Shown here: one piece after another, positions 44,556-52,851 of the stretch
Layout of the letters: the number at the start of each line of letters is the position of its first letter
How positions within the stretch are numbered: the first letter of the stretch is position 1
Source of the DNA: Gaiellasilicea sp033857955
GTDB lineage: Bacteria > Actinomycetota > Thermoleophilia > Gaiellales > Gaiellaceae
DNA: 64,000 nt
NCBI GenBank assembly: GCA_033857955.1
Contig: JAWVCW010000002.1
Coordinates: 17,962-81,961 of the forward strand
Reading direction: 5' to 3'
Program-made: the position numbers and the translations under genes
The notes under the pieces: model-generated
Told to the model about the DNA's origin: nothing
Seen by the model: only the letters and a program-made list of their open reading frames with translations
Database searches by the model: none

Positions 44556-45203
44556 ATGGACACCTCGCGCATCAGGGACGGCATCCGCGCCGGACTTCCG
44601 CTCGCGCTTGCGCCACTCCTCTTCGGCGCCTCGTTCGGCTTGCTCGCCGTCGACGCCGGAATGGGACGCCTGGGCGCGGTCGCCATGTCGGCGACGACCT
44701 TCGCGGGCTCTGCGCAGTTCGCGGCCGCGTCGATCCTGGACTCCGGCGGCGGGGTTGCCGCTGCGATCGTCGCCGCGTTGCTCCTGAACGCCCGCTATGT
44801 GCCGCTCAGCCTGGCCGTTGCGTCGATCTTCCCCGGCTCGAGGAAGCGCCGGCTGCTCGAGTCGCAGCTGATCGTGGACGAGTCGTGGGCCCTTTCGGGC
44901 CGCAGCGGCAGTTTCGAGTACGGGATCCTCGCGGGTGTCGGGATCCTCCTCTACGTCGTCTGGGTCGGGGGCACCGCGCTCGGGACCGTCGTCGGCGACC
45001 TGCTGGACCCCGAGGCGATCGGGGTCGACGCAGCATTCCCGGCGCTCTTCCTCGCTCTCCTCGCGCCCTACTTGCGCAGCCGCCGCGCGCTCGCCACCGC
45101 CATCGTCGCCGGTACGATCACGCTCGCGCTCCTGCCGTTCGCGCCGGCCGGGGTGCCGATCGTCGCCGCAAGCGTCGCCTGCCTGATCGGGCTGCGCCGG
45201 TGA
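44556..45203 (+). CDS. azlC: AzlC-family branched-chain amino acid exporter subunit
   Basis: 215 residues from ATG 44556; the longer reading from 44502 crosses the terminator hairpin. It shows the AzlC order of about five membrane helices and the conserved RDGIRAGLPLALAPLLFGA and SATTFAGSAQFAA. It pairs with AzlD to export branched-chain amino acids or analogues. Coupled to azlD by a GTGA overlap; predicted leaderless. Confidence 0.93.
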   Translation: MDTSRIRDGIRAGLPLALAPLLFGASFGLLAVDAGMGRLGAVAMSATTFAGSAQFAAASILDSGGGVAAAIVAALLLNARYVPLSLAVASIFPGSRKRRLLESQLIVDESWALSGRSGSFEYGILAGVGILLYVVWVGGTALGTVVGDLLDPEAIGVDAAFPALFLALLAPYLRSRRALATAIVAGTITLALLPFAPAGVPIVAASVACLIGLRR

Positions 45204-45499
45204 CCTGGGTCGTGATCGCCGTCGTCGGCGCGGTGACGATTCTGTTCAAGGCGTCGGGACCCGTCCTCCTCGGCGACCGCGCGCTGCCGCCGCGCGTGGC
45301 CGCGCTCGTGGAGGTGCTCGCGCCCGCGATGCTGGCGGCGCTCGTCGTCACACAGACCGTGGGCGGCGACCGGGAGCTCGTTTTCGACGAGCGGCTCGCC
45401 GGCGTCGCGGCCGGGGCTATCGCGGTCCGGCTGCGCGCGCCGCTGATCGTCGTGATGGTCGTCGCCGCCACGGTCGCTGCGCTGATCCGCCTCTTCTAG
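45200..45499 (+). CDS. azlD: AzlD-family transporter subunit
   Basis: 99 residues with four hydrophobic helices, as usual for AzlD: VTWVVIAVVGAVTILFKASG, a central ALVEVLAPAMLAALVVTQ and a late LIVVMVVAATVAALI. Second subunit of the exporter with the preceding gene. Its TAG stop is part of the TAGGAT box for the next gene. Confidence 0.92.
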   Translation: MTWVVIAVVGAVTILFKASGPVLLGDRALPPRVAALVEVLAPAMLAALVVTQTVGGDRELVFDERLAGVAAGAIAVRLRAPLIVVMVVAATVAALIRLF

Positions 45500-45502
45500 G
45501 AT
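45497..45502 (+). promoter_or_regulatory. -10 box overlapping the azlD stop
   Basis: TAGGAT includes the azlD stop codon and ends six bases before ATG 45509, giving a leaderless-type start for the kinase-like gene. Confidence 0.35.
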
Positions 45503-45508
45503 CGGACC

Positions 45509-46384
45509 ATGCGGGTCGAGGAGATGGTCGAGAGAGTCTGGCCGGGTGCCCGCCCGCAGATCGAGGTGCTCGGCGGCGGGATCACGAACCGCAACTTCAA
45601 GATCACGCTCGACGACGGCGCCTACGTGCTCCGCGTGGGCGGCCGGGACACGGAGCTGCTCGGCATCGATCGCCGCGTCGAGCACGAGGCGTCGCTCGCA
45701 GCCGCCGCCGTCGGCGTCGGGCCGCAGGTGATCGCCTTCGTCGAGCCCGAGGGCTACCTCGTGACTCGCTTCCTGGAGGGCAAGGTCGTCGAGCCGGAGG
45801 CGATCCGGGAGCCCGGATCGCTCCGCCGCGTCGCGCAGTCGCTCCGGGCTGTCCATGGCGGGCCGCCGATCCCAGCCCGGTTCGACCCGTTCCGCGTCGT
45901 CCAGGCCTACGCCGCGACCGCGACGGCTCACGGCGTCGTGGTGCCCGACGCGTTCGACCGTGCTCAGAAGACGGCGGCACTTGTCGCGCGGGCCCGCGGC
46001 CCGGCGGCCGAGCGCCCGTGTCACAACGACCTGCTCACCGCAAACTTCATCGACGACGGCACCCGGATCCGGATCGTCGACTGGGAGTACGCCGGCATGG
46101 GCGACATCTTTTTCGACTTGGCGAATTTCGCCGTCAACAACGCCTTGTCAGACGAGCAGACCGTTGAGTTGCTCCGGGCGTACTTCGGCGACGTTCGCCC
46201 GCAGCACGAGCGGGCGCTGACGCTGATGCGATTCATGTCCGACTTCCGCGAGGCGATGTGGGGCGTCGTCCAGCAGGCCCTTTCGGACCTGGACTTCGAC
46301 TTCCGCGGCTACGCGGACGAGCACTTCGAGCGGCTGGAGCGCACTGCCTCGGAGCGCTCGTTCGGCAAGGCGCTCGCGGGCTGA
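45509..46384 (+). CDS. Choline/ethanolamine-kinase-like phosphotransferase
   Basis: 291 residues. The fold of the aminoglycoside phosphotransferase/choline kinase group is visible: LGGGITNRNFKITLDDG (nucleotide loop), CHNDLLTANFI (catalytic Asp, about 171-181) and IVDWEYAGMGD (metal Asp). The HND-L-x-x-N and DWEYA motifs match choline/ethanolamine kinases better than antibiotic kinases. It precedes an APC permease and a dimethylglycine-dehydrogenase-like gene, in line with a choline/ethanolamine-related role. Confidence 0.85.
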   Translation: MRVEEMVERVWPGARPQIEVLGGGITNRNFKITLDDGAYVLRVGGRDTELLGIDRRVEHEASLAAAAVGVGPQVIAFVEPEGYLVTRFLEGKVVEPEAIREPGSLRRVAQSLRAVHGGPPIPARFDPFRVVQAYAATATAHGVVVPDAFDRAQKTAALVARARGPAAERPCHNDLLTANFIDDGTRIRIVDWEYAGMGDIFFDLANFAVNNALSDEQTVELLRAYFGDVRPQHERALTLMRFMSDFREAMWGVVQQALSDLDFDFRGYADEHFERLERTASERSFGKALAG

Positions 46385-46393
46385 CGCTGCGGG

Positions 46394-46422
46394 TTGAGAC
46401 CGTCCGCCGGCAGGCGTAGCGT
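46394..46422 (+). promoter_or_regulatory. Candidate promoter for APC permease
   Basis: TTGAGA (46394-46399) and TAGCGT (46417-46422) are separated by exactly 17 bases. The start would be near 46429, with the GGAGGA ribosome site (46461-46466) and ATG 46473 downstream. Confidence 0.5.
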
Positions 46423-46472
46423 TGCCAGGACGGGCGCGCGCTCGCGCGCCGCTCTACGCGGGAGGAATCGTC

Positions 46473-48011
46473 ATGGACGATGCGGCACGGAGTGTCTCGC
46501 GGGACGAAGAGGATCTTGCGAGGTTCGGCTACCGACAGGAGCTGAAGCGGACACTCGGCGGGTTCAGCTCGTTTGCGGTCGCGTTCAGCTACATCTCGCC
46601 GTCGACGGGGATCTTCACGCTTTTCGCCCTCGGCCTGAGCACGATCGGCGGAGTCTTCTTCTGGAGCTGGCCGCTCGTCGCGCTCGGCCAGTTCATGATC
46701 GCGCTCACGTTCGCCGAGCTCTCGAGCCACTACCCGCTCGCCGGGTCGGTCTTCCAGTGGACGAAGTACCTGGCCGGCAAGACCTACTCGTGGTTCGCCG
46801 GCTGGATCTACCTCTTCGCCGGCGTGCTGACGGTCACCGCGGTGTGCGTCACGTTGCCGCTGGCGCTGATCCCCGCCTTCGACAACATGGGTTGGCAGAT
46901 CGAGAACACCCTCTCCAACCAGCGGATCATCGCCGTGATCACGCTGATCTCGATCACGGTCCTGAACATCTTCGGCGTCCGGCTCGTTGCGCTCGTCAAC
47001 AACACGGGCGTGCTCTTCGAGATCCTCGGCATGGTCGTCTTCGCGTTCGTGCTCGCCCTCTTCCACAACCATCAGGGCGTCGGCGTCATCTTCGACACGG
47101 GAGGGGTTGACGCATCGCTCGGCCTCTTCCTCGTCGCGATGTTCATGTCGCTGTTCGTCATCTACGGCTTCGACACCGCCTCGACGCTCGCAGAGGAGAC
47201 GAAGGATCCGCGCCGCGAGGCGCCGAGGGCGGTGCTCGCCTCGATCGCCGGCGCGTTCGTGATCGGCGGCATCTTCCTCTGGGCGACACTGATGGCCGTT
47301 CCCGGCGACCTGAAGAAGGCCGTGGCCGACGGGCTCGGGCCCGCCGCGATCATCGACGCGAACTTTTCGAACGCGTTCGCGACGGTGTACCTGCTGGTCG
47401 TCGCGGCGGCGATCTACGTGTGCTGCCTCGCGATCCAGACGGCGACGATCCGGCTGATGTTCGGGATGGCCCGCGACGACGTGCTGCCCGCTTCGAAGGC
47501 GCTCTCGCGCGTCTTTGCCGGGCAGCACATGCCGATCGGGTCGTGCATCGTGGTCGGCGTGCTCTCGTTCATCCCGATGCTCCAGTACGCGGGCGCCGGG
47601 ATCATCGCGATCGCGGCGACCGGAATGATCTACCTCTCGTACTTCCTCGGCGGGGTCGCGGTGCTGCGAGCGCGGCTCCGTGGCTGGCCGAGGACGAAGG
47701 CGCCCTTCTCGCTCGGCCGCTGGGGGATCCCGGTGTCGCTCGTCGGGCTCGCGTGGGGCGGCAGCATGCTCGTCAACTTCGCGTGGCCGCGGGCGGCGAC
47801 GAACCCGACTCCGGATCAAACGGACCTCCTGCTCGACTTCCACTGGGGCTGGCTCAACGGCCAGCCGGTGCTGTGGACGGTCGCAATCGCAATCACGCTC
47901 GTGGGCGCCCTCTACTTCCTGCTCGTGCAGCGGAACAAGCCCATACGCCTCGTGGCACCCGAAGGCGAGGCGCTTGCCGTGGAGGCGGCGACCTCGCCGA
48001 CCCCGACCTAA
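46473..48011 (+). CDS. APC-superfamily amino acid/amine permease
   Basis: 512 residues from ATG 46473, six bases after GGAGGA; the reading from 46422 begins inside the promoter. Twelve hydrophobic helices are recognisable. The first is preceded by the conserved GFSSFAVAFSYISPSTGIFT and the middle carries YGFDTASTLAEETKDPRREAP, typical of the amino acid/choline transporter group. Ethanolamine, choline or an amino acid is a likely substrate given the neighbours, but selectivity cannot be read. Confidence 0.9.
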   Translation: MDDAARSVSRDEEDLARFGYRQELKRTLGGFSSFAVAFSYISPSTGIFTLFALGLSTIGGVFFWSWPLVALGQFMIALTFAELSSHYPLAGSVFQWTKYLAGKTYSWFAGWIYLFAGVLTVTAVCVTLPLALIPAFDNMGWQIENTLSNQRIIAVITLISITVLNIFGVRLVALVNNTGVLFEILGMVVFAFVLALFHNHQGVGVIFDTGGVDASLGLFLVAMFMSLFVIYGFDTASTLAEETKDPRREAPRAVLASIAGAFVIGGIFLWATLMAVPGDLKKAVADGLGPAAIIDANFSNAFATVYLLVVAAAIYVCCLAIQTATIRLMFGMARDDVLPASKALSRVFAGQHMPIGSCIVVGVLSFIPMLQYAGAGIIAIAATGMIYLSYFLGGVAVLRARLRGWPRTKAPFSLGRWGIPVSLVGLAWGGSMLVNFAWPRAATNPTPDQTDLLLDFHWGWLNGQPVLWTVAIAITLVGALYFLLVQRNKPIRLVAPEGEALAVEAATSPTPT

Positions 48012-48066
48012 CGCGCGCACCGGAGCGGGCGGCGGTTCGCCGCCGTACCGATCCGCGGCTCGCCGG

Positions 48067-48153
48067 CTAGCGCTGGGGGAGCAGCAGCGCGGCAGCAGCG
48101 GCCGCGTGCGCGAGCACCGAAACCGTTGCCACGATCTTGAGCGTTGTGTTCAT
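48067..48153 (-). CDS. Candidate 28-residue hydrophobic small protein
   Basis: The ORF starts MNTTLKIVATVSVLAHAAAA and continues as a single Ala/Leu-rich helix to PQR. It lies downstream of the cupredoxin gene on the same strand, in the 181-base gap after the permease. The ribosome site is weak. It may be a tiny membrane protein; the support is its composition only. Confidence 0.3.
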   Translation of the reverse strand: MNTTLKIVATVSVLAHAAAAAALLLPQR

Positions 48154-48192
48154 CGCCACATGAACGATGATCGGCAACGCGGAGATACGGCT

Positions 48193-48606
48193 TTAACCGA
48201 TGGTGAAGCTCCCGTTCATCTGGCTCGCGTGCGGGTCGCAGACGAACGTGTACTTGCCCGCCTGCAGCGTGATGTCGAAGCTCTTCTCGCCGGTGCCTGC
48301 GACGTCGGTCGAAACGTCCACGCCCGGACCGGTCAGGTGGAAGTCGTGAGCGGATGACTGGTCGTTGACGACGAGCTTGTAGCTGCCCGCGGTCAGACCG
48401 TCGGTCCCCGCCAGGCTGATGTCGAAACCGGGGCCGACACTACCGTTCAGCGTCTTGCCGCCGCCGGAGCCGCTCGCCTCGGTCGTCGTCGCCGCCTCAG
48501 TCGTCGCGGTCGTCCCGCTCGTGTCGTTGCTGCCCCCGCCGCAGCCGGACAGCACCAGGCCCAGCAGGACGAGCAGGATGATCAGCGCAGCGCGTGAGCG
48601 TGTCAC
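48193..48606 (-). CDS. Cupredoxin-like lipoprotein
   Basis: 137 residues, GTG after a GAGGGGGAG site. A lipobox (LVLSGC) ends the signal peptide, then a Thr/Ala/Ser-rich linker. The plastocyanin-like domain has the copper ligands His in SAHDFHL and the Cys-x2-His-x4-Met cluster in CDPHASQM, a type 1 copper site. Probably an extracytoplasmic electron carrier tethered to the membrane. A TAAGGT box lies about 30 bases upstream of its start. No redox partner is adjacent other than the divergent dehydrogenase. Confidence 0.88.
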   Translation of the reverse strand: MTRSRAALIILLVLLGLVLSGCGGGSNDTSGTTATTEAATTTEASGSGGGKTLNGSVGPGFDISLAGTDGLTAGSYKLVVNDQSSAHDFHLTGPGVDVSTDVAGTGEKSFDITLQAGKYTFVCDPHASQMNGSFTIG

Positions 48607-48675
48607 GGCTCCCCCTCTCGGTTGGTTTCACGAGACCTTACGCCCGCCACTGCCGAACGGTTCGCGGCCGCCGGT

Positions 48676-48681
48676 TAGGTT
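48676..48681 (+). promoter_or_regulatory. -10 box for leaderless dehydrogenase transcript
   Basis: TAGGTT matches TANNNT and ends nine bases before ATG 48691; no ribosome site precedes this start codon, and no clear -35 element is seen. Confidence 0.4.
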
Positions 48682-48690
48682 CTCCGTGCG

Positions 48691-51093
48691 ATGAGGGCCC
48701 GGGCGAGAGCGGTGGTGATCGGGGGCGGTGTCGGCGGCTGCTCGATTCTCTACTGGCTGGCGCGGCTCGGCTGGGACGACCTGGTGCTCGTCGAGCGCGC
48801 CGATCTCACCTCGGGCTCGACCTTTCACTCCGCAGGGCTCGTCGGGCAGCTGCGCGGCTCGCTCTCGCTGACGAAGATGATGATGGCGAGCGTCGATCTC
48901 TACCGCTCGATCGGAGACGAGGTCGGGCTCGAGACGGGCTGGCGCGAGGTCGGCTCGCTCCGTCTCGCGTCGTCGGCGGAGCGGATGGAGGAGATCTCGC
49001 GGCAAGCAGGCTGGGCAAAGACGTTCGGCCTGCCGCTCGAGCTGATCTCCGCCGCGGAGGCGCAGGAGCTCTTCCCGCCGATGTCCACCGACGGCGTCCT
49101 CGGCGCCGCATACCTCCCCACCGACGGCTACGTGGACCCCTCGCAGCTCACATTCGCGCTCGCCGCGGGTGCGCGGCAACGTGGCGCCGAGATCGCGACG
49201 AACACCCGCGTGATCGCGATCCACGTCGAGAGGGGCCGCGTCACGGGAGTCACCACCGACCAGGGCGAGATCGAGGCGGACGTCGTGGTCAACGCGGGCG
49301 GGATGTTCGCGCAGGAGCTCGGGGCGCTCGCGGGCGTCAACGTCCCGATCGTGCCGATGGCGCACGAATACCTCGTCACCCGCCCCGCCGGGCTGCCACT
49401 CGAGATGCCGACGATGCGAGACCCCTCGCTCCTCGTGTACTTCCGGCCGGAGTCGGGTGGTCTGGTCATGGGCGGCTACGAGCGCGACCCCGCGCCGTGG
49501 TCGCTCGACGGGATCCCGGCGGACTTCAACGGACGGCTGCTCGAGGAGGACTGGCCGCGATTCGAGCCGCTGCTGAAGAACGCGATCCGCCGCGTCCCCA
49601 GCCTCGAGGAGATGGAATCCGTTCGCCTGATCAACGGTCCCGAGGCGTTCACGCCGGACGGCGAGTTCATCCTCGGGCCGACGGATGTGCGCGGGTTCTG
49701 GGTCGCGGCGGGATTCTGCGCCCACGGTCTGGCAGGCGCCGGCGGGATGGGAAAGCTGCTCGCCGAGTGGATCGTCGAGGAGACGCCGAGCCTCGACGTG
49801 TGGCAGATGGACTCGCGCCGCTTCGGCGCGGCCTACCGGAGTCGTGAGTACACCCTCGCCCGCACCACCGAGGTCTACTCGACGTACTACGACGTCAAGT
49901 ATCCGGGGCACGAGCGTGGGGCGGGGCGGCCCCTGCGCCTCTCGCCGGCGTATCCACGCCTGCAGGAGCTTGGCGCGTCCTTCGGCGAGAAGTCCGGTTG
50001 GGAGCGCGCGAACTGGTTCGAGCCGAACGCGGCGGCCGGCGACACGAGCCTGCGCCCCCGCGGCTGGGCGGGCCGGCACTGGTCGCCTGCGATCGGAGCC
50101 GAGCACGCTGCGTGCCGCGAGACGGCGGCGCTCTTCGACGAGTCGTCGTTCGCGAAGATCGAGGTGTCGGGCGAGGGCGCCGCGGAGCTGCTCGAGTGGC
50201 TCTGCGACAACCGTGTGGCCCGGGACGTCGGCGCGATCACCTACACGCAGATGCTGAATGCGCGGGGCGGGATCGAGTGCGACTTCACGGTCACAAGGCT
50301 CGCGGAGGAACGCTTCCGGATCGTGACCGGCACAGCGTTCGGCCGGCACGACCTCGCCTGGATCCGCCAGCACGCTCCCGACGACGGTTCCGTCACTGTC
50401 GCGGACGTGACATCCGCCTACGCGTGCCTCGGGCTTTGGGGGCCCGCCAGCCGTGACATCCTGGCGCAGCTCACGACCGACCCGCTCGACTTCTCGTACA
50501 TGCGCGCGCGCGAGCTCGCGGTCGGCTCGGTGCCGTGCCTCGCCCTCCGGGTCACGTATGTGGGCGAGCTGGGCTGGGAGCTCTACTGTCCGTCGGAGTT
50601 CGGGCTCAGGCTCTGGGACACGGTGTGGGCTGCCGGCCGCGAGCACGGGCTCGTCGCAGGCGGCTACAAGGCGATCGACTCGCTTCGCCTCGAGAAGGGC
50701 TATCGCGTGTGGGGGGCGGACATCACCGCGGGAGACACGCCGTACGAGGCCGGACTCGGCTTTGCGGTCAAGCTCGACAAGGACTTTCACGGTCAGGCGG
50801 CTCTGGCAGCGGCGGGGGAGCCCGAGCGTCGTCTCGCCTGTGTGACGCTCGTCGAGCCGCACGCCGTCGCGCTCGGCTCCGAGCCGGTGCGCGTCGGCGG
50901 CGAGCTGGCCGGCCGCGTCACGAGCGGCGGCTACGGCTACACGGTCGGCCGCTCGATCGCGTACGCCTATCTGCCCGAGGGGAGTGTCGAGCCGGGCACC
51001 CCGGTCGAGGTCGAGATCTTCGGCGAGTGGGTCGGTGGCGAGGTCGCGGCGGAGCCGCTCTACGATCCGAAAGGCGAGCGGCTGCGGGGCTAG
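48691..51093 (+). CDS. Dimethylglycine/sarcosine dehydrogenase-like flavoprotein
   Basis: 800 residues. The N-terminal FAD domain has AVVIGGGVGGCSILYWLARLG and the motif STFHSAGLVGQ, whose His46 corresponds to the covalent flavin His of dimethylglycine dehydrogenase. A FAO_M linker (about 370-430) leads to a GCV_T-type folate-binding domain (about 440-690, NARGGIECDFTV, YVGELGWELY) and a C-terminal GCV_T barrel. It demethylates an N-methyl glycine derivative and can pass the methyl group to tetrahydrofolate. Predicted cytoplasmic and leaderless. Confidence 0.9.
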   Translation: MRARARAVVIGGGVGGCSILYWLARLGWDDLVLVERADLTSGSTFHSAGLVGQLRGSLSLTKMMMASVDLYRSIGDEVGLETGWREVGSLRLASSAERMEEISRQAGWAKTFGLPLELISAAEAQELFPPMSTDGVLGAAYLPTDGYVDPSQLTFALAAGARQRGAEIATNTRVIAIHVERGRVTGVTTDQGEIEADVVVNAGGMFAQELGALAGVNVPIVPMAHEYLVTRPAGLPLEMPTMRDPSLLVYFRPESGGLVMGGYERDPAPWSLDGIPADFNGRLLEEDWPRFEPLLKNAIRRVPSLEEMESVRLINGPEAFTPDGEFILGPTDVRGFWVAAGFCAHGLAGAGGMGKLLAEWIVEETPSLDVWQMDSRRFGAAYRSREYTLARTTEVYSTYYDVKYPGHERGAGRPLRLSPAYPRLQELGASFGEKSGWERANWFEPNAAAGDTSLRPRGWAGRHWSPAIGAEHAACRETAALFDESSFAKIEVSGEGAAELLEWLCDNRVARDVGAITYTQMLNARGGIECDFTVTRLAEERFRIVTGTAFGRHDLAWIRQHAPDDGSVTVADVTSAYACLGLWGPASRDILAQLTTDPLDFSYMRARELAVGSVPCLALRVTYVGELGWELYCPSEFGLRLWDTVWAAGREHGLVAGGYKAIDSLRLEKGYRVWGADITAGDTPYEAGLGFAVKLDKDFHGQAALAAAGEPERRLACVTLVEPHAVALGSEPVRVGGELAGRVTSGGYGYTVGRSIAYAYLPEGSVEPGTPVEVEIFGEWVGGEVAAEPLYDPKGERLRG

Positions 51094-51100
51094 TAGCAGG

Positions 51101-51265
51101 AGGAGGGTTTGACGAAATGATCGGCTGAGCCGCCCGGCCGCGCTGCTCGTTCCGAGGCCGCCTCCTCAGTCGCGCCGGTAGCAGCAGGTATCGGAGCTCC
51201 CTGCGTCCTTGCCTCGGAACGACCATCGCACCCGGGCGACGAGCGACATGCCGCCAAACCCTCCT
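51101..51265. repeat. Long imperfect inverted repeat between convergent genes
   Basis: The arm at 51101-51158 matches the reverse complement of 51211-51265 at about 45 of 58 aligned positions with three gaps. The outer 11 bases (AGGAGGGTTTG) and inner 12 bases (TCGTTCCGAGGC) are perfect. Each arm starts just after a stop codon, with an AGGAGGG ribosome-site-like sequence and an ATG a few bases inside. Between convergent transcripts the structure could act as a two-way terminator; it may also be an inverted duplication of a small-ORF segment. Confidence 0.6.
51166..51249 (-). CDS. Candidate 27-residue Cys-Cys small protein
   Basis: The ORF begins MSLVARVRWSFRG and ends in a polar part with adjacent cysteines (SDTCCYRRD). 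Its ribosome site GGAGGG overlaps the TAG stop of the receiver gene (TAGGAGGG), with nine bases to the ATG, so it would be translated as the third gene of the truncated-kinase/receiver operon. It lies entirely within the inverted repeat and its loop. No family is recognised. Confidence 0.4.
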   Translation of the reverse strand: MSLVARVRWSFRGKDAGSSDTCCYRRD

Positions 51266-51626
51266 AGTCGCGCTCGAGCGCGGACGCGACCATCGCCCTG
51301 AGCTCGGCATGCGAGAACGGCTTGTACAGCAGGCCTGCCGCTCCGAGCTGGACCGCTCTCGACGTGCGCTCCGGCTCCTGCGAGCCGCCGGTCATCAGAA
51401 TGACGGGCAAGTCCGGCCGGCGCAGGCGTAGCTCGTAGAGGAACTCGACGCCGGTCATCTCCGGCATCACGACGTCGCTGACGACGAGGTCGAAGGACTC
51501 CTGGTCGAGGAGCTCGAGTGCGCGGCGGGCTGACGGCACTCCCTGCGGCGCGTACCCGCTTCGGCGCAGGATCTCGACCGTGAGCTCGCGCACGACGGGC
51601 TCGTCGTCCACGACAAGGATCCTCAC
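51264..51626 (-). CDS. Stand-alone receiver-domain response regulator
   Basis: 120 residues, GTG in a 4-base overlap with the truncated kinase. Only a CheY-like receiver: VVDDEP acidic pair, phosphoacceptor Asp51 in VVSDVVMPEM, Thr in LMTGGSQE and Lys in LLYKPFSH. No output domain. It probably relays phosphate or binds a partner, possibly the upstream DHp protein or the divergent LuxR-type regulator. Confidence 0.92.
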   Translation of the reverse strand: MRILVVDDEPVVRELTVEILRRSGYAPQGVPSARRALELLDQESFDLVVSDVVMPEMTGVEFLYELRLRRPDLPVILMTGGSQEPERTSRAVQLGAAGLLYKPFSHAELRAMVASALERD

Positions 51627-52132
51627 AGCCGCAACTCCCCGCCGCCGCTGGCTGTGACGACGCCGTCGCGCACCTCGAGCTCGATGACGTCGCCGCGCTC
51701 GGCGCCCCCGAGCTCCTCGATCAGCAGCTCCACCAACCGGCGCTGGGTCTCGCCCGGTCTCGCGACGACGACCGCGTCGCCGCTCACCCTCAGCTCGGTG
51801 TCGTGCGTGGGCACCACCTTCGAGACGAGCGCGATCGCGTCTGCGGCCGCCGCGCCGACTGACAGCTCGGTCTCCGGCTCCGCCTGCAGCCGGATGAACG
51901 CCTGCAGCGCACGGACGATCTCCATGATCTCGAGACCGGTCCGGTGCGTCAGCGCGATCCGGTCGTACGGCTTCGTGCCGGGCTCCGCGTCGGAGAGTGC
52001 AAGCTCAGCCGTGCCGACGAGCGCGACGAGCGGGTTCGAGATCTCGTGCAACGCGCCTCGTGTGAGCAGCCCGAGGGTCTGCAGCGCGCGAGCGTCGGGG
52101 GCGTCGGTGGCCACGCGCTCTATGATCCCCAC
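51623..52132 (-). CDS. Truncated histidine-kinase-like DHp protein
   Basis: 169 residues, GTG start. A histidine-kinase H-box ALHEISNPLVALVGTAELAL places His29 in a two-helix DHp-like region. The remaining ~75 residues look like the remnant of an ATPase domain (ETQRRLVELLIEELGG, VIELEVRDGVV) but lack the N-box and the DxGxG and GxGxG loops. So it should bind or transfer phosphate, not autophosphorylate by itself. It has no sensor or membrane segment. Coupled to the single-domain receiver gene. Confidence 0.75.
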   Translation of the reverse strand: MGIIERVATDAPDARALQTLGLLTRGALHEISNPLVALVGTAELALSDAEPGTKPYDRIALTHRTGLEIMEIVRALQAFIRLQAEPETELSVGAAAADAIALVSKVVPTHDTELRVSGDAVVVARPGETQRRLVELLIEELGGAERGDVIELEVRDGVVTASGGGELRL

Positions 52133-52211
52133 GCGGACCGGAGTTCGACTCCGACAACTGTCATGCGGAACCCTCTCACTCTACAAACCAAACCCGGCAT
52201 CCTAGAGTCCC

Positions 52212-52847
52212 GTGTCTGAGCGGGCGACAGTGACGACCTGCCTCGTCGCGGACGACCACCCGGCTGTGGTCGAAGCGGTGGCCGACGTGCTCGGCGAGCA
52301 CGGGATCGAGATCGCCGGCCGTGCGCGCGACGGCAGGGACGCGGTCGAGCAGATCGAGCTCCGCAAGCCGCAGGTCGCGATCCTCGACTTGCGGATGCCG
52401 GGCATGTCCGGAATCGAGGTCGCGCGCCACGTCGCACGGACGGTGCCGGAGACCGCGGTTATCCTGTACACGGCCTTCGGTGACAGAGCACTTCTCACCG
52501 AGGCGCTCGACGCGGGTGCACGCGGGTTCGTCCTCAAGGAAGCGCCGCTCGCGGAGGTCGTCCGCGCCGTCGAGCTCGTTGCAGCAGGGCGCACCTACGT
52601 CGACCCGGTGCTCGCGGGGGTCCTCTCGAGCTCGGCCGCGACGGAGAAGATGAAGAACCTCACCCAGCGCGAGCGTGACGTGCTTCGCCTGCTAGCGGAC
52701 GGGATGTCGAACGAGGAGATCGGGAAGGCGCTGTTCATCTCGCCTGAAACCGTGCGCACCCATGTCCGCAAGGCGATGGCCAAGCTCGAGGCCGACACAC
52801 GCACGCAAGCGGTCGCCACGGCGCTCCGGCAGAGCCTGATCGCCTGA
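52212..52847 (+). CDS. NarL/FixJ-type response regulator
   Basis: 211 residues from GTG 52212; a TAGAGT box at 52203-52208 suggests the transcript begins near 52215, which would favour GTG 52230 (205 residues). The receiver has ADDHP, phosphoacceptor Asp in AILDLRMPGM and Lys in FVLKEAPL. The LuxR helix-turn-helix (LTQRERDVLRLLADGMSNEE to SPETVRTHVRKAM) is at the C-terminus. Divergent from the truncated kinase/receiver pair; no kinase is adjacent in its own direction. Confidence 0.93.
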   Translation: MSERATVTTCLVADDHPAVVEAVADVLGEHGIEIAGRARDGRDAVEQIELRKPQVAILDLRMPGMSGIEVARHVARTVPETAVILYTAFGDRALLTEALDAGARGFVLKEAPLAEVVRAVELVAAGRTYVDPVLAGVLSSSAATEKMKNLTQRERDVLRLLADGMSNEEIGKALFISPETVRTHVRKAMAKLEADTRTQAVATALRQSLIA

Positions 52848-52851
52848 CGAT

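Noticed and set aside
51101..51265. Riboswitch (for example cyclic di-GMP type) in the inverted-repeat region
   Set aside because: No conserved riboswitch core was recognised. The region lies between 3' ends of convergent genes, not upstream of a gene.
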